This document shows, in pieces, positions 1 through 9,211 of a DNA stretch of 64,000 nucleotides (positions are counted from its first letter, which is position 1; the number at the start of each line of letters is the position of its first letter). The notes beneath the pieces were generated by a model. The model was not told the origin of the DNA, ran no database searches, and saw only the letters and a list, made by a program, of their open reading frames with translations. Position numbers and translations under genes: made by a program. The stretch spans positions 1 to 64,000 of the forward strand of contig NZ_FRAP01000011.1 in NCBI RefSeq assembly GCF_900142365.1, read 5' to 3'. The DNA is from Pseudonocardia thermophila (GTDB lineage: Bacteria; Actinomycetota; Actinomycetes; Mycobacteriales; Pseudonocardiaceae).

Positions 1-99
1 ATCGAGGGCGTCAAGCCCATCCACCCGCTCGACGTGCTCGACGCCACCCTCACCGCCCGCCGTGAGGGTGCGCTGGTGATGCAGACCTGGACCGTGTGA
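1..99 (+). CDS. C-terminal fragment of an unidentified protein
   Basis: An open frame enters from the left edge and ends at a TGA at 97-99. Only 32 residues are visible, ending in ALVMQTWTV. I do not recognise a family from so little. It lies upstream of the FdrA-like gene in the same orientation with an 85-nt gap, so it may belong to the same transcription unit. FdrA genes usually sit with carbamoyl-transfer or nitrogen-salvage genes, but nothing visible here confirms that. Confidence 0.5.
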   Translation: MEGVKPIHPLDVLDATLTARREGALVMQTWTV

Positions 100-184
100 G
101 CAGGGCGAACCGGGCCGGGGCCGCTACGGCGGGTCCGGCCTGAGCACGTTCCTCGTCGGTACTCCGGGCCTGGAGGTGGCCTCG

Positions 185-1717
185 TTGATCCACGCGCTGT
201 TCGTCCACCGCGAGACCTACGTCGACTCCGTCGTGCAGCTGTCCGGCACGCGCGCGATGCTCGGCGTCGAGGGCGTGGACTGGGCCAGTGCCGCCATGGC
301 GACCCCGCACAACGTCGCCACCCTGCAGAGCGAGGGGTTCGCCGTCGACGAGCTGGCCGGTGCCGGGGCGAACGACCTGTTCCTCGCCGTGCGGGCCGCG
401 ACGCAAGCGATCGTCGACGCGGCCCGGGAGGCGGGGGAGGCCGCGCTCTTCGGGACCGAGCGCGAGCGGGGCCCGGTCGAGGAGACGCCGGCGCGGACGC
501 TCGAGGAGGCGCTGCGCCGGCAGCCGGACACGAACGTCGCGGTGATCTCGGTGCCCGGCGACTACGCCGCCCTGGAAGCCCACAAGGCGCTCACCGCGGG
601 TCTGCACGTGCTGCTGTTCAGCGACAACGTGAGCGTCGACGACGAGATCGCGCTGAAGGACCGCGCGAGCGAGCTCGGCCTGCTCGTGATGGGCCCCGGC
701 GCCGGCACCGCGATGCTCGGCGGTGCCTGCCTCGGGTTCGCCAACGTCGTGCACCCCGGCCGGGTCGCCGTCGTCGCCGCCGCGGGCACCGGCGCGCAGG
801 AGGCCGCCACGCTGCTCGACCGCTGGGGCGTCGGCGTCTCGCAGGTCGTCGGGCTCGGCGGGCGCGACCTGTCCGCCCGCGTCGGCGGCCGCATGGCCCT
901 CGCTGCGATCCGCGGCCTCGCCGCCGACCGGGACACCGACGCCGTCCTGCTCGTCTCCAAGCCCCCCGACGTCGGCGTGGCCCGTGAGGTGCTGGCCGCT
1001 GCTGGCGACACCCCGCTCGTCGCGGCGCTCATCGGCGTGCCGCCGGGCTTCGCCGCGCCCGCCGGCGCCACGGTCACCCGCACCCTGGAGGCCGGTGCGC
1101 TCGCCACCGTCCGCGCGGTCGGCGGCGCCTGGCCGGACGTCGCCACCGGTCTGACCGAGCAGGTGCAGGAACGGATCGCCGACCTGGCCGACCGGCGCAC
1201 CCTCGTGCGCGGGCTCTACTCGGGCGGCACGCTCTGCTACGAGTCGCTCGTCCTGCTCTCCGAGGTGCTCGGCGACGTCCACTCCAACACCCCGCTGCGC
1301 CCCGAGCTCGGCCTCCCCGGGCCGCGGAACGCGCACATCTGCCTGGACCTGGGTGAGGAGGAGTACACGAGGGGCCGTCCCCACCCCATGATCGATCCGC
1401 AGGCGCGGATCGAGCTGCTGCGCGAGGTCGGCGCGGACCCGGAGGTCGCGGCGATCGTCCTCGACGTGGTGCTCGGCCACGGCGCGCACCCCGACCCGGC
1501 CGCCGAGCTCGCGCCGGAGTGCGCACGGATCACCGCGGGAGGGGGACCGGTGATCGTCGTGTACGTGCTCGGCACGGACGCCGACCCGCAGAACCGGGAA
1601 CGTCAGCGCGCCGCCTTCACCGACGCCGGCTGCCTGGTCACCCCGACCGCGGCCAGGGCAGCCCTCGCCGCCGCGGCCGTCGCCCGGCGGGAGCCGGCGC
1701 TGGCGGAACGGGAGTGA
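185..1717 (+). CDS. fdrA: FdrA/AllF-like protein (succinyl-CoA synthetase-related)
   Basis: The product is 510 aa. The N-terminus (MIHALF, then a YVDSV segment and a MATPHN segment) and the following GANDLFLAVRA stretch match the FdrA family, which is built from succinyl-CoA-synthetase-like modules. A Gly-rich CoA/nucleotide-binding segment (GPGAGTAMLGG, then AAAGTGAQE) lies about a third of the way in. FdrA proteins (AllF) are reported as one component of an oxamate carbamoyltransferase in the allantoin pathway, with AllG and AllH partners. Neither partner is visible here. I chose TTG at 185 because it gives the family-like start MIHA and lies 8 nt after GGAGG (172-176). A GTG at 176 overlaps that ribosome site. 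Exact role unknown. Confidence 0.8.
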   Translation: MIHALFVHRETYVDSVVQLSGTRAMLGVEGVDWASAAMATPHNVATLQSEGFAVDELAGAGANDLFLAVRAATQAIVDAAREAGEAALFGTERERGPVEETPARTLEEALRRQPDTNVAVISVPGDYAALEAHKALTAGLHVLLFSDNVSVDDEIALKDRASELGLLVMGPGAGTAMLGGACLGFANVVHPGRVAVVAAAGTGAQEAATLLDRWGVGVSQVVGLGGRDLSARVGGRMALAAIRGLAADRDTDAVLLVSKPPDVGVAREVLAAAGDTPLVAALIGVPPGFAAPAGATVTRTLEAGALATVRAVGGAWPDVATGLTEQVQERIADLADRRTLVRGLYSGGTLCYESLVLLSEVLGDVHSNTPLRPELGLPGPRNAHICLDLGEEEYTRGRPHPMIDPQARIELLREVGADPEVAAIVLDVVLGHGAHPDPAAELAPECARITAGGGPVIVVYVLGTDADPQNRERQRAAFTDAGCLVTPTAARAALAAAAVARREPALAERE

Positions 1718-1808
1718 ACAGATCCCGGTCGAGGACGACGTCGCCGTGATCGAAAAGCCTGCTTGATCACGCCGGGCGCGCTGGCGCTGCGGGTCCGGGA
1801 CGGGTGCG

Positions 1809-2047
1809 TACGCCGCGGAGGTCACCGCCCGCGCGCTCTACACCGTCGGTCAGCCCGACCGCGGCGTCGGCTACATCTCTCCGCTGCTGGCCCCCGATCT
1901 GCGCGGGCTGCCGACCGCCGTCATCTCCGCCGGGGCGGTTCGATCCGCTGCGCGACGACGCCCGCCGCTACGCCGAGCGGCTCAGCGACGCCGGGGGGCC
2001 GGTCGTGCTGCGCCTCTACCCGATGACGCACACCGTCGGGCTGCCGC
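1809..2047 (+). pseudogene. Alpha/beta hydrolase (esterase/lipase type) remnant
   Basis: Two frames read in series give the C-terminal part of an alpha/beta hydrolase. Frame 3 has VGYISPLLAPDLRGLPTAV followed by ISAG. After about 1935 frame 1 continues with FDPLRDDARRYAERLSDAG and a YPMTHTVG ending. In intact relatives these run as ISAGFDPLRD, so about four extra bases (one net frame) separate them. The catalytic-Asp region is thus broken and the N-terminal half, with the nucleophile, is absent. The remnant runs directly into the serine-hydrolase remnant. Confidence 0.7.
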
Positions 2048-3100
2048 ACACCCTGCGGCAGTGGCAGCGCGACCTCGACGGCACGCTCGTCGTCGACCTG
2101 TGGGCCGGGCGCGCGGGGGATCGGCCGTGGCAGCCGGACACCCGGGCCGTGCTCATGTCGGTGACCAAGGGGGTCGCGGCAGCTGGGGCTGCTGGACGTC
2201 GAGGCTCCGGTCGCGGCGTACTGGCCGGAATTCGCCGCCGCGGGCAAGGCCGGCATCACGGTCGCGCACGTGCTGAGCCACACCGCGGGACTGCCGGCCC
2301 TGCCCGGGCACGGCCGGCTGCTCGCCCCGGACGGGCCGGGCTGGACGGACCCCGCGCGGGTCCGGCGGCTGCTGGAGCGGGCGGCCCCGGAGTGGCCGCC
2401 GGGCACCCGCGTCGGTTACCACGGCCTGACCTGGGGCCGGCTCGTCGCCGAGATCGTCGAGCGAGCGACGGGCACGACGATCGGGCGGATCGTGCGCGAT
2501 GACGTCGCCGGTCCGCTCGGTGCCGACCTGGACCTCGGCACTCCGCCGTCGACGCACGCCCTCGTCGCGACCCCGATCCCCGGATCCCGCGGCCCGCTCC
2601 CAGTCCACGTGGGTCCCGCGCGGGTGGCGCAGGTGCTGCTCGCCGTCGACGGGGCGGGCCTCCTGTCCCGGGCCGACGCGTTCTCCACCGGCCCACGGCT
2701 GACCGCCGAGCTGCCCGCGGTCAACGGCACAGGCACGGCCCGCGCGGTCGCGACGCTCTACGGTGCGCTCGCCGCCGGCACCCATCCCCGGCTGCGGCCG
2801 GACACGGTCGCGCGGATGCGCACCGAGCGCGCCCACGGCACCGACCAGGTGGGCGGCGGCCCGGTGCGGTGGGGACTGGGTGTGCAGCTCAACCCGCAGC
2901 GGCCGGGCGCGGGCGGGTTGCAGTGGGGCCCGAACCTGGACGCGTTCGGCACCACCGGGGCCGGCGGCCAGATCGGGTTCGCCGACCCGCAGCGCCGGCT
3001 CGGGGTGGCGTTCGTGCGCAGCCACCTGTGCGAGACGTCGGCGCTGGGGCAGCGGCTGGTGGCGGCCGTGTACGGCTGCCTGGCGGTGCTCAGCTCGTGA
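2048..3100 (+). pseudogene. Beta-lactamase-fold serine hydrolase, frameshifted
   Basis: Frame 1 reads LDGTLVVDLWAGRAGDRPW and then MSVTKGVAA, the SxxK active-site segment of class-C beta-lactamase-like esterases. At about 2180 the reading jumps to frame 2, which continues LGLLDVEAPVAAYWPEF, LSHTAGLPALPG (2270 onward), a YHGLTWG segment and a complete C-terminus ending at 3100. About 6-8 residues after SxxK are missing and the frame shifts, so the ORF is disrupted. The first residues are also lost at the junction with the hydrolase remnant. An alternative is that the part from 2270 is expressed alone, but it would lack the catalytic Ser and Lys. Confidence 0.75.
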
Positions 3101-4898
3101 CCAGCCGCTCCACCGCCCGCACCGCGTCCCGCGTCGGCGTGATCACCAGCCCCTTGGCCAGCGGCGTCACGGCGGCGACGAGCTCCGCCGCGAGCTCCAG
3201 GCCCACCTCCGCCGCCGCGGGGCCCGCCTTCTCCAGCGCGGTCAGCACCCGCTCGGGGATGTGCGTGTCGGGGACCTCGTGGGCCAGGTACTCGGCCTCG
3301 GCGAAGTCGGTCAGCGGGCGCACGGCGACCAGCAGCGGGGGCAGGTCGCCGCCGATGGCCTCCAGCAGCCGTTCCAGGTCCGCGGCGTCGTAGACCGGCC
3401 GCGTGATGAGGAACTGCGCCCCGGCGGCGATCTTGTCGCGGGCTCGGGCGGCAGCGCGGGCGAGGTCGCGGCTGCCCGGGTTGATCCGGGCCCCGATCTC
3501 GAACGCGGTGCGGGACGGCAGCGGGAAACCGTGGATGTCGGTGCCCTCGTTGAGCCGGGCCACCAGCTCGACCAGCCCGATCGAGTCGACGTCCCACACC
3601 CCGTCGACGTGCGGGTAGTCGCCGAGCAGCGGCGGGCTGCCGGTCTCGCAGACGATGCGGCGCAGGCCCAGCGCGTGCGCGCCGAGCAGATCCGCCTGCA
3701 GAGCCATGATCGTGCGGTCCCACGTGGTGACCGTCGCCGTGACCTCCACGCCGAGCCGCTGGTGCAGGTTCAGTGCCAGGTCCGCCGGGCTGATCCGGGC
3801 GCGCAGCCCGTCGCCGGCCCCGATGCAGATCATCGCCGCGCCCGCCCGGGTCAGCTCGGCCGCGAGCCGCGCGGCCTGCTCGACGTCGGCGGCGGTGTCG
3901 GTGGTCAGCTCGACGGCGACGAGCCGATCCGGCCCGGCGAAGGCGGGGGCGGTGTCGGCGGCCGCGGGTTCCGGCTCGGTCCGCGGCGCCGCTGCGACGG
4001 CGGTGCGTGCCCGGTGCTCGGCCGCCATCTCGACGACCGCGGCGAGCTGGGTCGGGGTGGTGCCGCAGCAGCCACCGACGAGGCTCGTGCCCGCGTCGAG
4101 GAGCTGGCGGACGTAGCGGACGAAGTACTCGGAGTCGATGTCGTACTCGAACCGGGCCCGGCCGGTCCGCCGCGGCAGGCCCGCGTTGGGCTGCGCGGTG
4201 AGCGGGAGATCGGTGTGCTCGCGCAGCTCCCGCACCACGGCGAGCACCCGCTGCGGGCCGATCGTGCAGTTGGTGCCGATCGCGGCCACGGGCATCCCGG
4301 TGAGCGCCTCGGCGACCTCGCGCGGGGTGTGCCCGCTGAGCGTGTGGGCGTCGTGGCTGAACGTGGCCTGCGCGATCACCGGCACGTCGACCGCGGCGAC
4401 GGCTACCTCGACGGCCTCCAGGAGCTCGTCGAGGTAGCCGAACGTCTCCAGGAAGATCAGGTCGACGCCGGCGTCGGCGAGCACGGACAGCTGCTCGGTG
4501 AGCGCGTCGATGCGGGCCTGCGGAGGGGTCCGCCGCCGCTGGTGCACGCTCACCGCGGGGGCCACCGACCCGGCGACGAGGATGCCGTGGCGGGCCTGCG
4601 CGGCATCGCGGGCGATCCGCACGGCGGCCCGGTTGATCTGCTCGACCTGGTCGCCGAGGCCGTACTCGGACAGCCGCAGCCGGCTGGCGCCGAACGTGTT
4701 GGTCTGGATGACGTCCACCCCGGCGTCCACGTAGCTGTCGTGCACGGCGCGGACCAGCTGCGGATCGGTCAGCGAGAGCGCGGGCAGCGACTGGTCGAGC
4801 GAGTTCCCCGCGGCGTGGAGCATCGTGCCGGTGGCCCCGTCGCAGATCAGGGGGCGTTCGGCGAAGCGGGCCCGCAGAGCGGCGGCGCTGGTGCTCAT
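3090..4898 (-). CDS. Bifunctional homocysteine S-methyltransferase / methylenetetrahydrofolate reductase
   Basis: The product is 602 aa with two domains. Residues 1-300 are a homocysteine S-methyltransferase of the Pfam S-methyl_trans type: an ICDGATGTML start, the zinc Cys in GTNCTIGP (C211) and the pair in GGCCGT (275-280). Residues about 320-602 are an MTHFR barrel. The layout matches YitJ-type fusions. The enzyme would reduce 5,10-methylene-THF and move methyl groups to homocysteine. Its start lies 10 nt after the stop of the PucR regulator, so the two probably share a transcript. Its 3' end overlaps the serine-hydrolase remnant tail-to-tail by 11 bp. Confidence 0.88.
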   Translation of the reverse strand: MSTSAAALRARFAERPLICDGATGTMLHAAGNSLDQSLPALSLTDPQLVRAVHDSYVDAGVDVIQTNTFGASRLRLSEYGLGDQVEQINRAAVRIARDAAQARHGILVAGSVAPAVSVHQRRRTPPQARIDALTEQLSVLADAGVDLIFLETFGYLDELLEAVEVAVAAVDVPVIAQATFSHDAHTLSGHTPREVAEALTGMPVAAIGTNCTIGPQRVLAVVRELREHTDLPLTAQPNAGLPRRTGRARFEYDIDSEYFVRYVRQLLDAGTSLVGGCCGTTPTQLAAVVEMAAEHRARTAVAAAPRTEPEPAAADTAPAFAGPDRLVAVELTTDTAADVEQAARLAAELTRAGAAMICIGAGDGLRARISPADLALNLHQRLGVEVTATVTTWDRTIMALQADLLGAHALGLRRIVCETGSPPLLGDYPHVDGVWDVDSIGLVELVARLNEGTDIHGFPLPSRTAFEIGARINPGSRDLARAAARARDKIAAGAQFLITRPVYDAADLERLLEAIGGDLPPLLVAVRPLTDFAEAEYLAHEVPDTHIPERVLTALEKAGPAAAEVGLELAAELVAAVTPLAKGLVITPTRDAVRAVERLVTS

Positions 4899-4908
4899 CG
4901 GCTGGTGC

Positions 4909-6228
4909 TCATCGGGCGCTCGTCCCCTCCAGGATCTCCACGGCCATCTCCATCATGAGCCGGTCGCGCTGCAGGTCCAGCCGCAGCCCGGTGATCTCCT
5001 CGATGCGGCGCAGCCGGTAGACGACCGTGTTCGGGTGGACGTGCAGCTCCTTCGCCGCGCGGGTGGGGCTGCACAGGCCCTTGAAGTACACCGACAGGGT
5101 GGTCAGGTACTCGGTGCCGGCGGTCTCGTCCTCGCGCACCAGCCGGCCGAGCACGTCGTCGGCGAACGCGCGCAGCTCGGTGGGATCGGGGAACCGCAGC
5201 AGCAGCCGGTGGATGCCCAGCTCGGCGAACAGTGTGATCCGGCCGGGACCCATCCGCTTCGCGGCGGCGACGGCGCGGCGGGCCTCCGAGTAGGACACCG
5301 AGATCTCGGACGCGGCCTTGTAGGCGTTGCCGATGCCCACGGCGGTGACCGACAGGCCGTGTTCGTCCAGCTCCCGCACGCAGCTGGTCGCGATCCGCCG
5401 CGCCCGCTCGACGGCGTCCCCGGTCGCGGTGGGCGCGGGCACGATCGCCACCACCTCGTCGCTGCGGGCGGACAGGATCGCGTCGCCGGCGAGCCGGGTG
5501 AGCAGCCCCTCCACGGCCGGCTGCGAGGCCGCCCGGTCCCCGGTGCTCAGTGCGACCGCCAGCACGGCGTGCGGGCGGTTCTCGTCGTAGCCGAGGTGCT
5601 TGGCCCACTGCGCCGCCTCGCCGTCGTCCTGCCCGCGGTGGCGCAGCAACCCCTCGATGAGCTCGCGGCGGGCCCGTCCGGCGGCCGCGGCGACCACGAT
5701 CTCCCGACCGAGCATCACCCCGCAGACCAGCGCCGTGTGCTCGGCCGCCAACAGGATCAGGTCCGGGTCGATGCCGGCGGGATCGTCGTCGGGGCGCGCG
5801 ACGGACACCAGGTAGCCCGCGATCTCGTCGCCGACCGAGACGGGCGCGATGACGACCGACCCGTCGCGTTCGTGCCCGGGTAGCCGCAGCGCCCGCCGGT
5901 TGCGCGCCACGGCCGCCAGCACGCCCTTCAGCCCGGTCGTGCCGGCCTGGGCGCGGGTGCGGGCGACGATCTCCTCCGCGCCGGTCTCGCCGGCCGCGGC
6001 GAGCACCTCCAGCCCGCGGTCCAGGACGGCCGCCGACGAGCGGGTGTTCGCGGCGAAGAACCGCAGAATCGGTTCCAGCTCGGTCTGCTGCGCGGCCGTG
6101 GCGGAAAGGTGGCTGCACATCGCCACGAATCGTCGGAGGCCGACCAGTTCGCGGGTCTCGTGTGCGCGCATACCGTGCTGGATGTACGCCGCGGCGGACC
6201 CGTCGACGGGCACTCCGGACGTCGTCAT
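4909..6228 (-). CDS. PucR-family transcriptional regulator
   Basis: The product is 439 aa. The N-terminal part looks like a GAF-type sensory region. The middle (about residues 240-340) resembles the degenerate GGDEF-like domain seen in PucR/CdaR proteins. The C-terminus is the PucR helix-turn-helix (LHVHPNTVVYRLRRIEEITG). The family regulates purine, amino-acid and other nitrogen or one-carbon pathways in response to metabolites. It is transcribed divergently from the methyltransferase operon and upstream of the HMT-MTHFR fusion, so it is the obvious regulator of both. The ATG at 6228 gives a typical N-terminus. Confidence 0.85.
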   Translation of the reverse strand: MTTSGVPVDGSAAAYIQHGMRAHETRELVGLRRFVAMCSHLSATAAQQTELEPILRFFAANTRSSAAVLDRGLEVLAAAGETGAEEIVARTRAQAGTTGLKGVLAAVARNRRALRLPGHERDGSVVIAPVSVGDEIAGYLVSVARPDDDPAGIDPDLILLAAEHTALVCGVMLGREIVVAAAAGRARRELIEGLLRHRGQDDGEAAQWAKHLGYDENRPHAVLAVALSTGDRAASQPAVEGLLTRLAGDAILSARSDEVVAIVPAPTATGDAVERARRIATSCVRELDEHGLSVTAVGIGNAYKAASEISVSYSEARRAVAAAKRMGPGRITLFAELGIHRLLLRFPDPTELRAFADDVLGRLVREDETAGTEYLTTLSVYFKGLCSPTRAAKELHVHPNTVVYRLRRIEEITGLRLDLQRDRLMMEMAVEILEGTSAR

Positions 6229-6280
6229 GCGAGCAACCTACGGCCGCCGTCCGGGCCGGGCAACGCCGCCCGCGGTGCTC

Positions 6281-6296
6281 CTGTGGAACACCACAA
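6281..6296. promoter_or_regulatory. Candidate PucR operator, site 1
   Basis: The plus strand reads CTGTGGAACACCACAA. Read on the minus strand it matches the second site (6392-6407) at 12 of 16 positions, with identical outer arms TTGTGG and CCACAG around a 4-nt centre. Assignment to PucR is inferred from location. Confidence 0.55.
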
Positions 6297-6391
6297 CGCA
6301 GCCGCGCCCGGTGTTGCGGTGAGCGCACAACGATCTCGGGTCGGGGCAGGACGGCGGCGATCACCCAGGTCCCGGGGATCGCGTGCCGCCG

Positions 6392-6407
6392 TTGTGGGAA
6401 CCCACAG
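6392..6407. promoter_or_regulatory. Candidate PucR operator, site 2
   Basis: The sequence is TTGTGGGAACCCACAG. It contains the inverted repeat TGTGGG-AA-CCCACA at 6393-6406. It lies 111 bp from site 1 and shares its arms, as expected for a dimeric regulator controlling a divergent promoter. Confidence 0.55.
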
Positions 6408-6591
6408 CCGGGACCCGTCCACCTCTGATGCGCCGACCGAAGACCCGCGGGCCCCGCGGATGCCACCCTGGATCGGGACCGGCGGCACGGACCGCGCCGA
6501 GCAGCACCCGGGAAATGGCGCGGAAACCGGCCGAGCCGCGGCGGAAAGACGATTTCCCGCCGCCCACGCACAATGCGAAGGACGTTCACCG

Positions 6592-8094
6592 ATGCTCGTT
6601 GACTTCCGGCCGCACACCCGCCTTCGCGGGGACGGGCGCGTGGACCTGGCGACGTCGCTCCTGCCGGTCGTCGAGGCGCTCGCCGAGGCGGACGTGGACC
6701 TCGCGAAGGTGCGCGTGGTGTCGGACTGGGTGCAGTACCGGGAGAACTTCCGCGAGGTCGTCGACCTGCGGCCCATCCTGCACTCGGTCCCGGCGGCCGC
6801 GGGCGTCCCGGTGAGCCTCGGGGTGCGCGAGGACGACCTCGAGGTGGCCGTCGACGTGCGGCGCAGCCAGGACGCCCCGCTCAAGGAGCTGACCGCTGCG
6901 CTGCTGCGGGGCGCGCCGGAACGGATCGTGCTGGAGGACTGGGGCCGCGGCAGCCGGAGCTGCATCTGGGACTTCAACGCCCTGTACTGGTCGGCGCTGG
7001 AGCTGTGGGAGAAGGCGACCGGCCGCGGCTACGAACAGGCGCTGCCCGGCGGGGAGAGCGATGCCCGCAACATCGACGCCGCCCGCGAACTGATCCTCGG
7101 CCTGTTCTCGGTGTGGGACCGGCTGGCCGAGTCGAACGCGCTGCCCGACGAGCTGTACGTCGTCGAGCTCGGGGTGGGCAACGGGGGACAGGCGAAGGTG
7201 TTCCTCGACGTGTTCCGCGAGCTCGACCTCGCCCACGGCCGCGGCTACTACCGGCGGCTGCGCTACCTGATGTGCGACTACTCCCAGCACGTTCTCGACC
7301 TGGCGCGCGAGACCGTCGCCGATCACCTCGCGCACGTCAGCTCGTTCGCGCTGGACGCCACCCGCCCGGCCACCGCGCTGGGGTTCCTGCAGTACAAGGT
7401 CTTCCTCGTCTACGTCTCGAACGTCTACGACAACCTGCCCACCGACGAGGTCGCACAGCTCGGCGGGCGCACCTACTGCGTCGAGACCCGCGCGTACCTG
7501 CCGGCCGCGGCGGCCGAAGGCATCGCCGCCGCGGCCGGAGCCACCCCCGCAGAGCTGCCCGGCCTGGTGCACAAGCTGCTGCGGCTGGGCCCGGCCCTGC
7601 TGCCCGAGGCCGCGCCCGCGCACTTCCCGGACGTCGACTCGGCTGTGGACTTCTGGCGGCGGACCTGGTCGGCGCTGCGGCTGGAGGAGCGCTACGTGCC
7701 GCTGCCCGGCCTGGACGCCTACACGATCGTGCCCGCGACCGGCCGCGACGGGCTGACCACGCTGAGCGGGGAGCTGCTGCGGCCGCTGCTGGAGTCCGGC
7801 GCCGACCTGCGGATGCACGTCAACAACGGCGCGCTGGCCAGCTTCGTCGACAGCCTGATGCTGCTGCACCCGTTCGGCACGCTCGTCTGCCACGACCTGT
7901 TCGTCACCGACGTGAACGGGTACCGGACCCACTTCCGCGGCCCGGGCAAGTACGACGGCTCGGTCGTGAACTGGGTGAACGGTCCGCTGCTCGCGCACGT
8001 GGGCCGCCGGCACGGGTTCGACGTCACCTACGAGCCGTTCCGGCACCGATCCGGCGGGAACATCGTCACGATGACCGCCCAGACGCGGGACTGA
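6592..8094 (+). CDS. SAM-dependent methyltransferase-like protein, substrate unknown
   Basis: The product is 500 aa. A Rossmann methyltransferase core is visible near residues 190-260: motif I is VELGVGNGGQAKVF and a later acidic loop is YLMCDYSQHVLDLA. A C-terminal half follows with MHVNNGALASFVDSL and HPFGTLVCHDLFVTD. The size and loops recall the broad MidA/Methyltransf_28 group, but the match is loose. It is the first gene of the one-carbon operon and the only one without a core-metabolic role, so it probably defines what gets methylated or demethylated. The start at 6592 is set by GAAGGA 10 nt upstream. The frame stays open further upstream, but that stretch lies in the promoter region. 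Confidence 0.7.
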   Translation: MLVDFRPHTRLRGDGRVDLATSLLPVVEALAEADVDLAKVRVVSDWVQYRENFREVVDLRPILHSVPAAAGVPVSLGVREDDLEVAVDVRRSQDAPLKELTAALLRGAPERIVLEDWGRGSRSCIWDFNALYWSALELWEKATGRGYEQALPGGESDARNIDAARELILGLFSVWDRLAESNALPDELYVVELGVGNGGQAKVFLDVFRELDLAHGRGYYRRLRYLMCDYSQHVLDLARETVADHLAHVSSFALDATRPATALGFLQYKVFLVYVSNVYDNLPTDEVAQLGGRTYCVETRAYLPAAAAEGIAAAAGATPAELPGLVHKLLRLGPALLPEAAPAHFPDVDSAVDFWRRTWSALRLEERYVPLPGLDAYTIVPATGRDGLTTLSGELLRPLLESGADLRMHVNNGALASFVDSLMLLHPFGTLVCHDLFVTDVNGYRTHFRGPGKYDGSVVNWVNGPLLAHVGRRHGFDVTYEPFRHRSGGNIVTMTAQTRD

Positions 8095-8104
8095 GGGCAC
8101 GCGC

Positions 8105-9211
8105 ATGGACGACCGAGCCGATCTGGCCGACCTGCCCCTCCTGCCGACCACCGTCGTCGGGTCCTACCCGGTGCCCGAGTGGATGGAGCGGCTCAAGACC
8201 GAGTACTTCCGCGGGCGGATGAGCGCGGTCCAGCTGCAGGACGTGCACGAGATGGCGATCAAGGCCGCGCTGCGCGACCAGGAGCTGGCCGGGATCGACA
8301 TCGTCTCGGACGGGGAACTGCGCCGCGACAACGACCTCGACTACTTCCTGGCCCGCATCCCGGGCATCGAGATCCCGCACACCGCCAAGGACTTCTACTT
8401 CGACTACTACGACACCCGTGTGCGCGCCCCGCTCCCGGAACCGGGGGACGCCGCACCGCTGGGCCTGGCCGACGATTTCGCGTTCACCGCCACCCAGACC
8501 GACCGGCCGATCAAGTTCTCGTTCACCGGCCCGTTCTCGCTGGCCCGCCGCGTGCGCAACGAGGCCTACCCGGACCGCCGCGACCTGGTGCTCGCGATCG
8601 CGCGGATCCTCAACGCCGAGGCGCGGGCGCTGGCTGCGCGCGGGGCGCGGATGCTGCAGATCGACGAGCCGTTCCTCGCCGGCTACCCGCAGGAGGTGGA
8701 GACGGCGGTCGAGGCGATCAACATCGTCACCGCCGGCGTCGACGTCACGTGGGGGCTGCACGTCTGCTACGGCAACCGCTACGCCCGTCCCTCCTGGGAG
8801 GGCCACTACGACTTCCTCTTCCCCGCCGTGCTCGAAACGACCGTCGACCAGCTGGTGCTGGAGTTCGCCCGCACCGGGTACGGGGACCTGGAGGTGGTGG
8901 CGAAGCACGGCTGGGACCGCCGGCTCGGCGTCGGCGTCGTCGACGTCAAGAGCGGGCGGGTCGAGACGCCCGAGGAGGTGGCGGCGCGCATCCGCGGCGC
9001 GCTCGACCTGCTCGCCCCCGATCAGCTGGTGATCAACCCCGACTGCGGCCTGCGCAACCTGACCGGTGAGGTGGCGCGGGCGAAGCTCGCCGCGATGGTC
9101 GCGGGCACCGCGCAGGTGCGCCGCGAGCTCACCGGACGCCCCATGGACGATCCCGGGCCCGACGATCTGGCCCGGCTCACCCCCGGCCTGCCCGAAGGAG
9201 CAGCACGATGA
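8105..9211 (+). CDS. Core-type cobalamin-independent methionine synthase family protein
   Basis: The product is 368 aa, about the size of the catalytic C-terminal half of MetE. It begins with the family signature [13 protein letters not shown] and contains the zinc ligands His and Cys in WGLHVCYGN plus a downstream Cys in NPDCGL. Family members either move methyl from a folate or corrinoid donor to homocysteine or act on other thiols; epoxyalkane:CoM transferase is a relative. With no N-terminal MetE domain, polyglutamyl-folate binding is unlikely to be classical. It lies 10 nt after the methyltransferase gene and its stop overlaps metK by 4 bp. Confidence 0.82.
   Translation: MDDRADLADLPLLPTTVVGSYPVPEWMERLKTEYFRGRMSAVQLQDVHEMAIKAALRDQELAGIDIVSDGELRRDNDLDYFLARIPGIEIPHTAKDFYFDYYDTRVRAPLPEPGDAAPLGLADDFAFTATQTDRPIKFSFTGPFSLARRVRNEAYPDRRDLVLAIARILNAEARALAARGARMLQIDEPFLAGYPQEVETAVEAINIVTAGVDVTWGLHVCYGNRYARPSWEGHYDFLFPAVLETTVDQLVLEFARTGYGDLEVVAKHGWDRRLGVGVVDVKSGRVETPEEVAARIRGALDLLAPDQLVINPDCGLRNLTGEVARAKLAAMVAGTAQVRRELTGRPMDDPGPDDLARLTPGLPEGAAR

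Larger units (their letters stand above)
6229..6591. promoter_or_regulatory. Divergent promoter region of the methyl-cycle cluster
   Basis: This 363-nt gap separates the PucR gene (minus) from the methyltransferase operon (plus). I see no credible gene in it. It holds two matching palindromes (6281-6296 and 6392-6407), listed separately, and a GAAGGA ribosome site at 6577-6582 that supports the ATG at 6592. Confidence 0.7.

Noticed and set aside
6109-6591. Upstream extension of the methyltransferase-like gene
   Set aside because: The frame is open by GC bias, but it overlaps the PucR gene and promoter palindromes. A clear ribosome site supports 6592.
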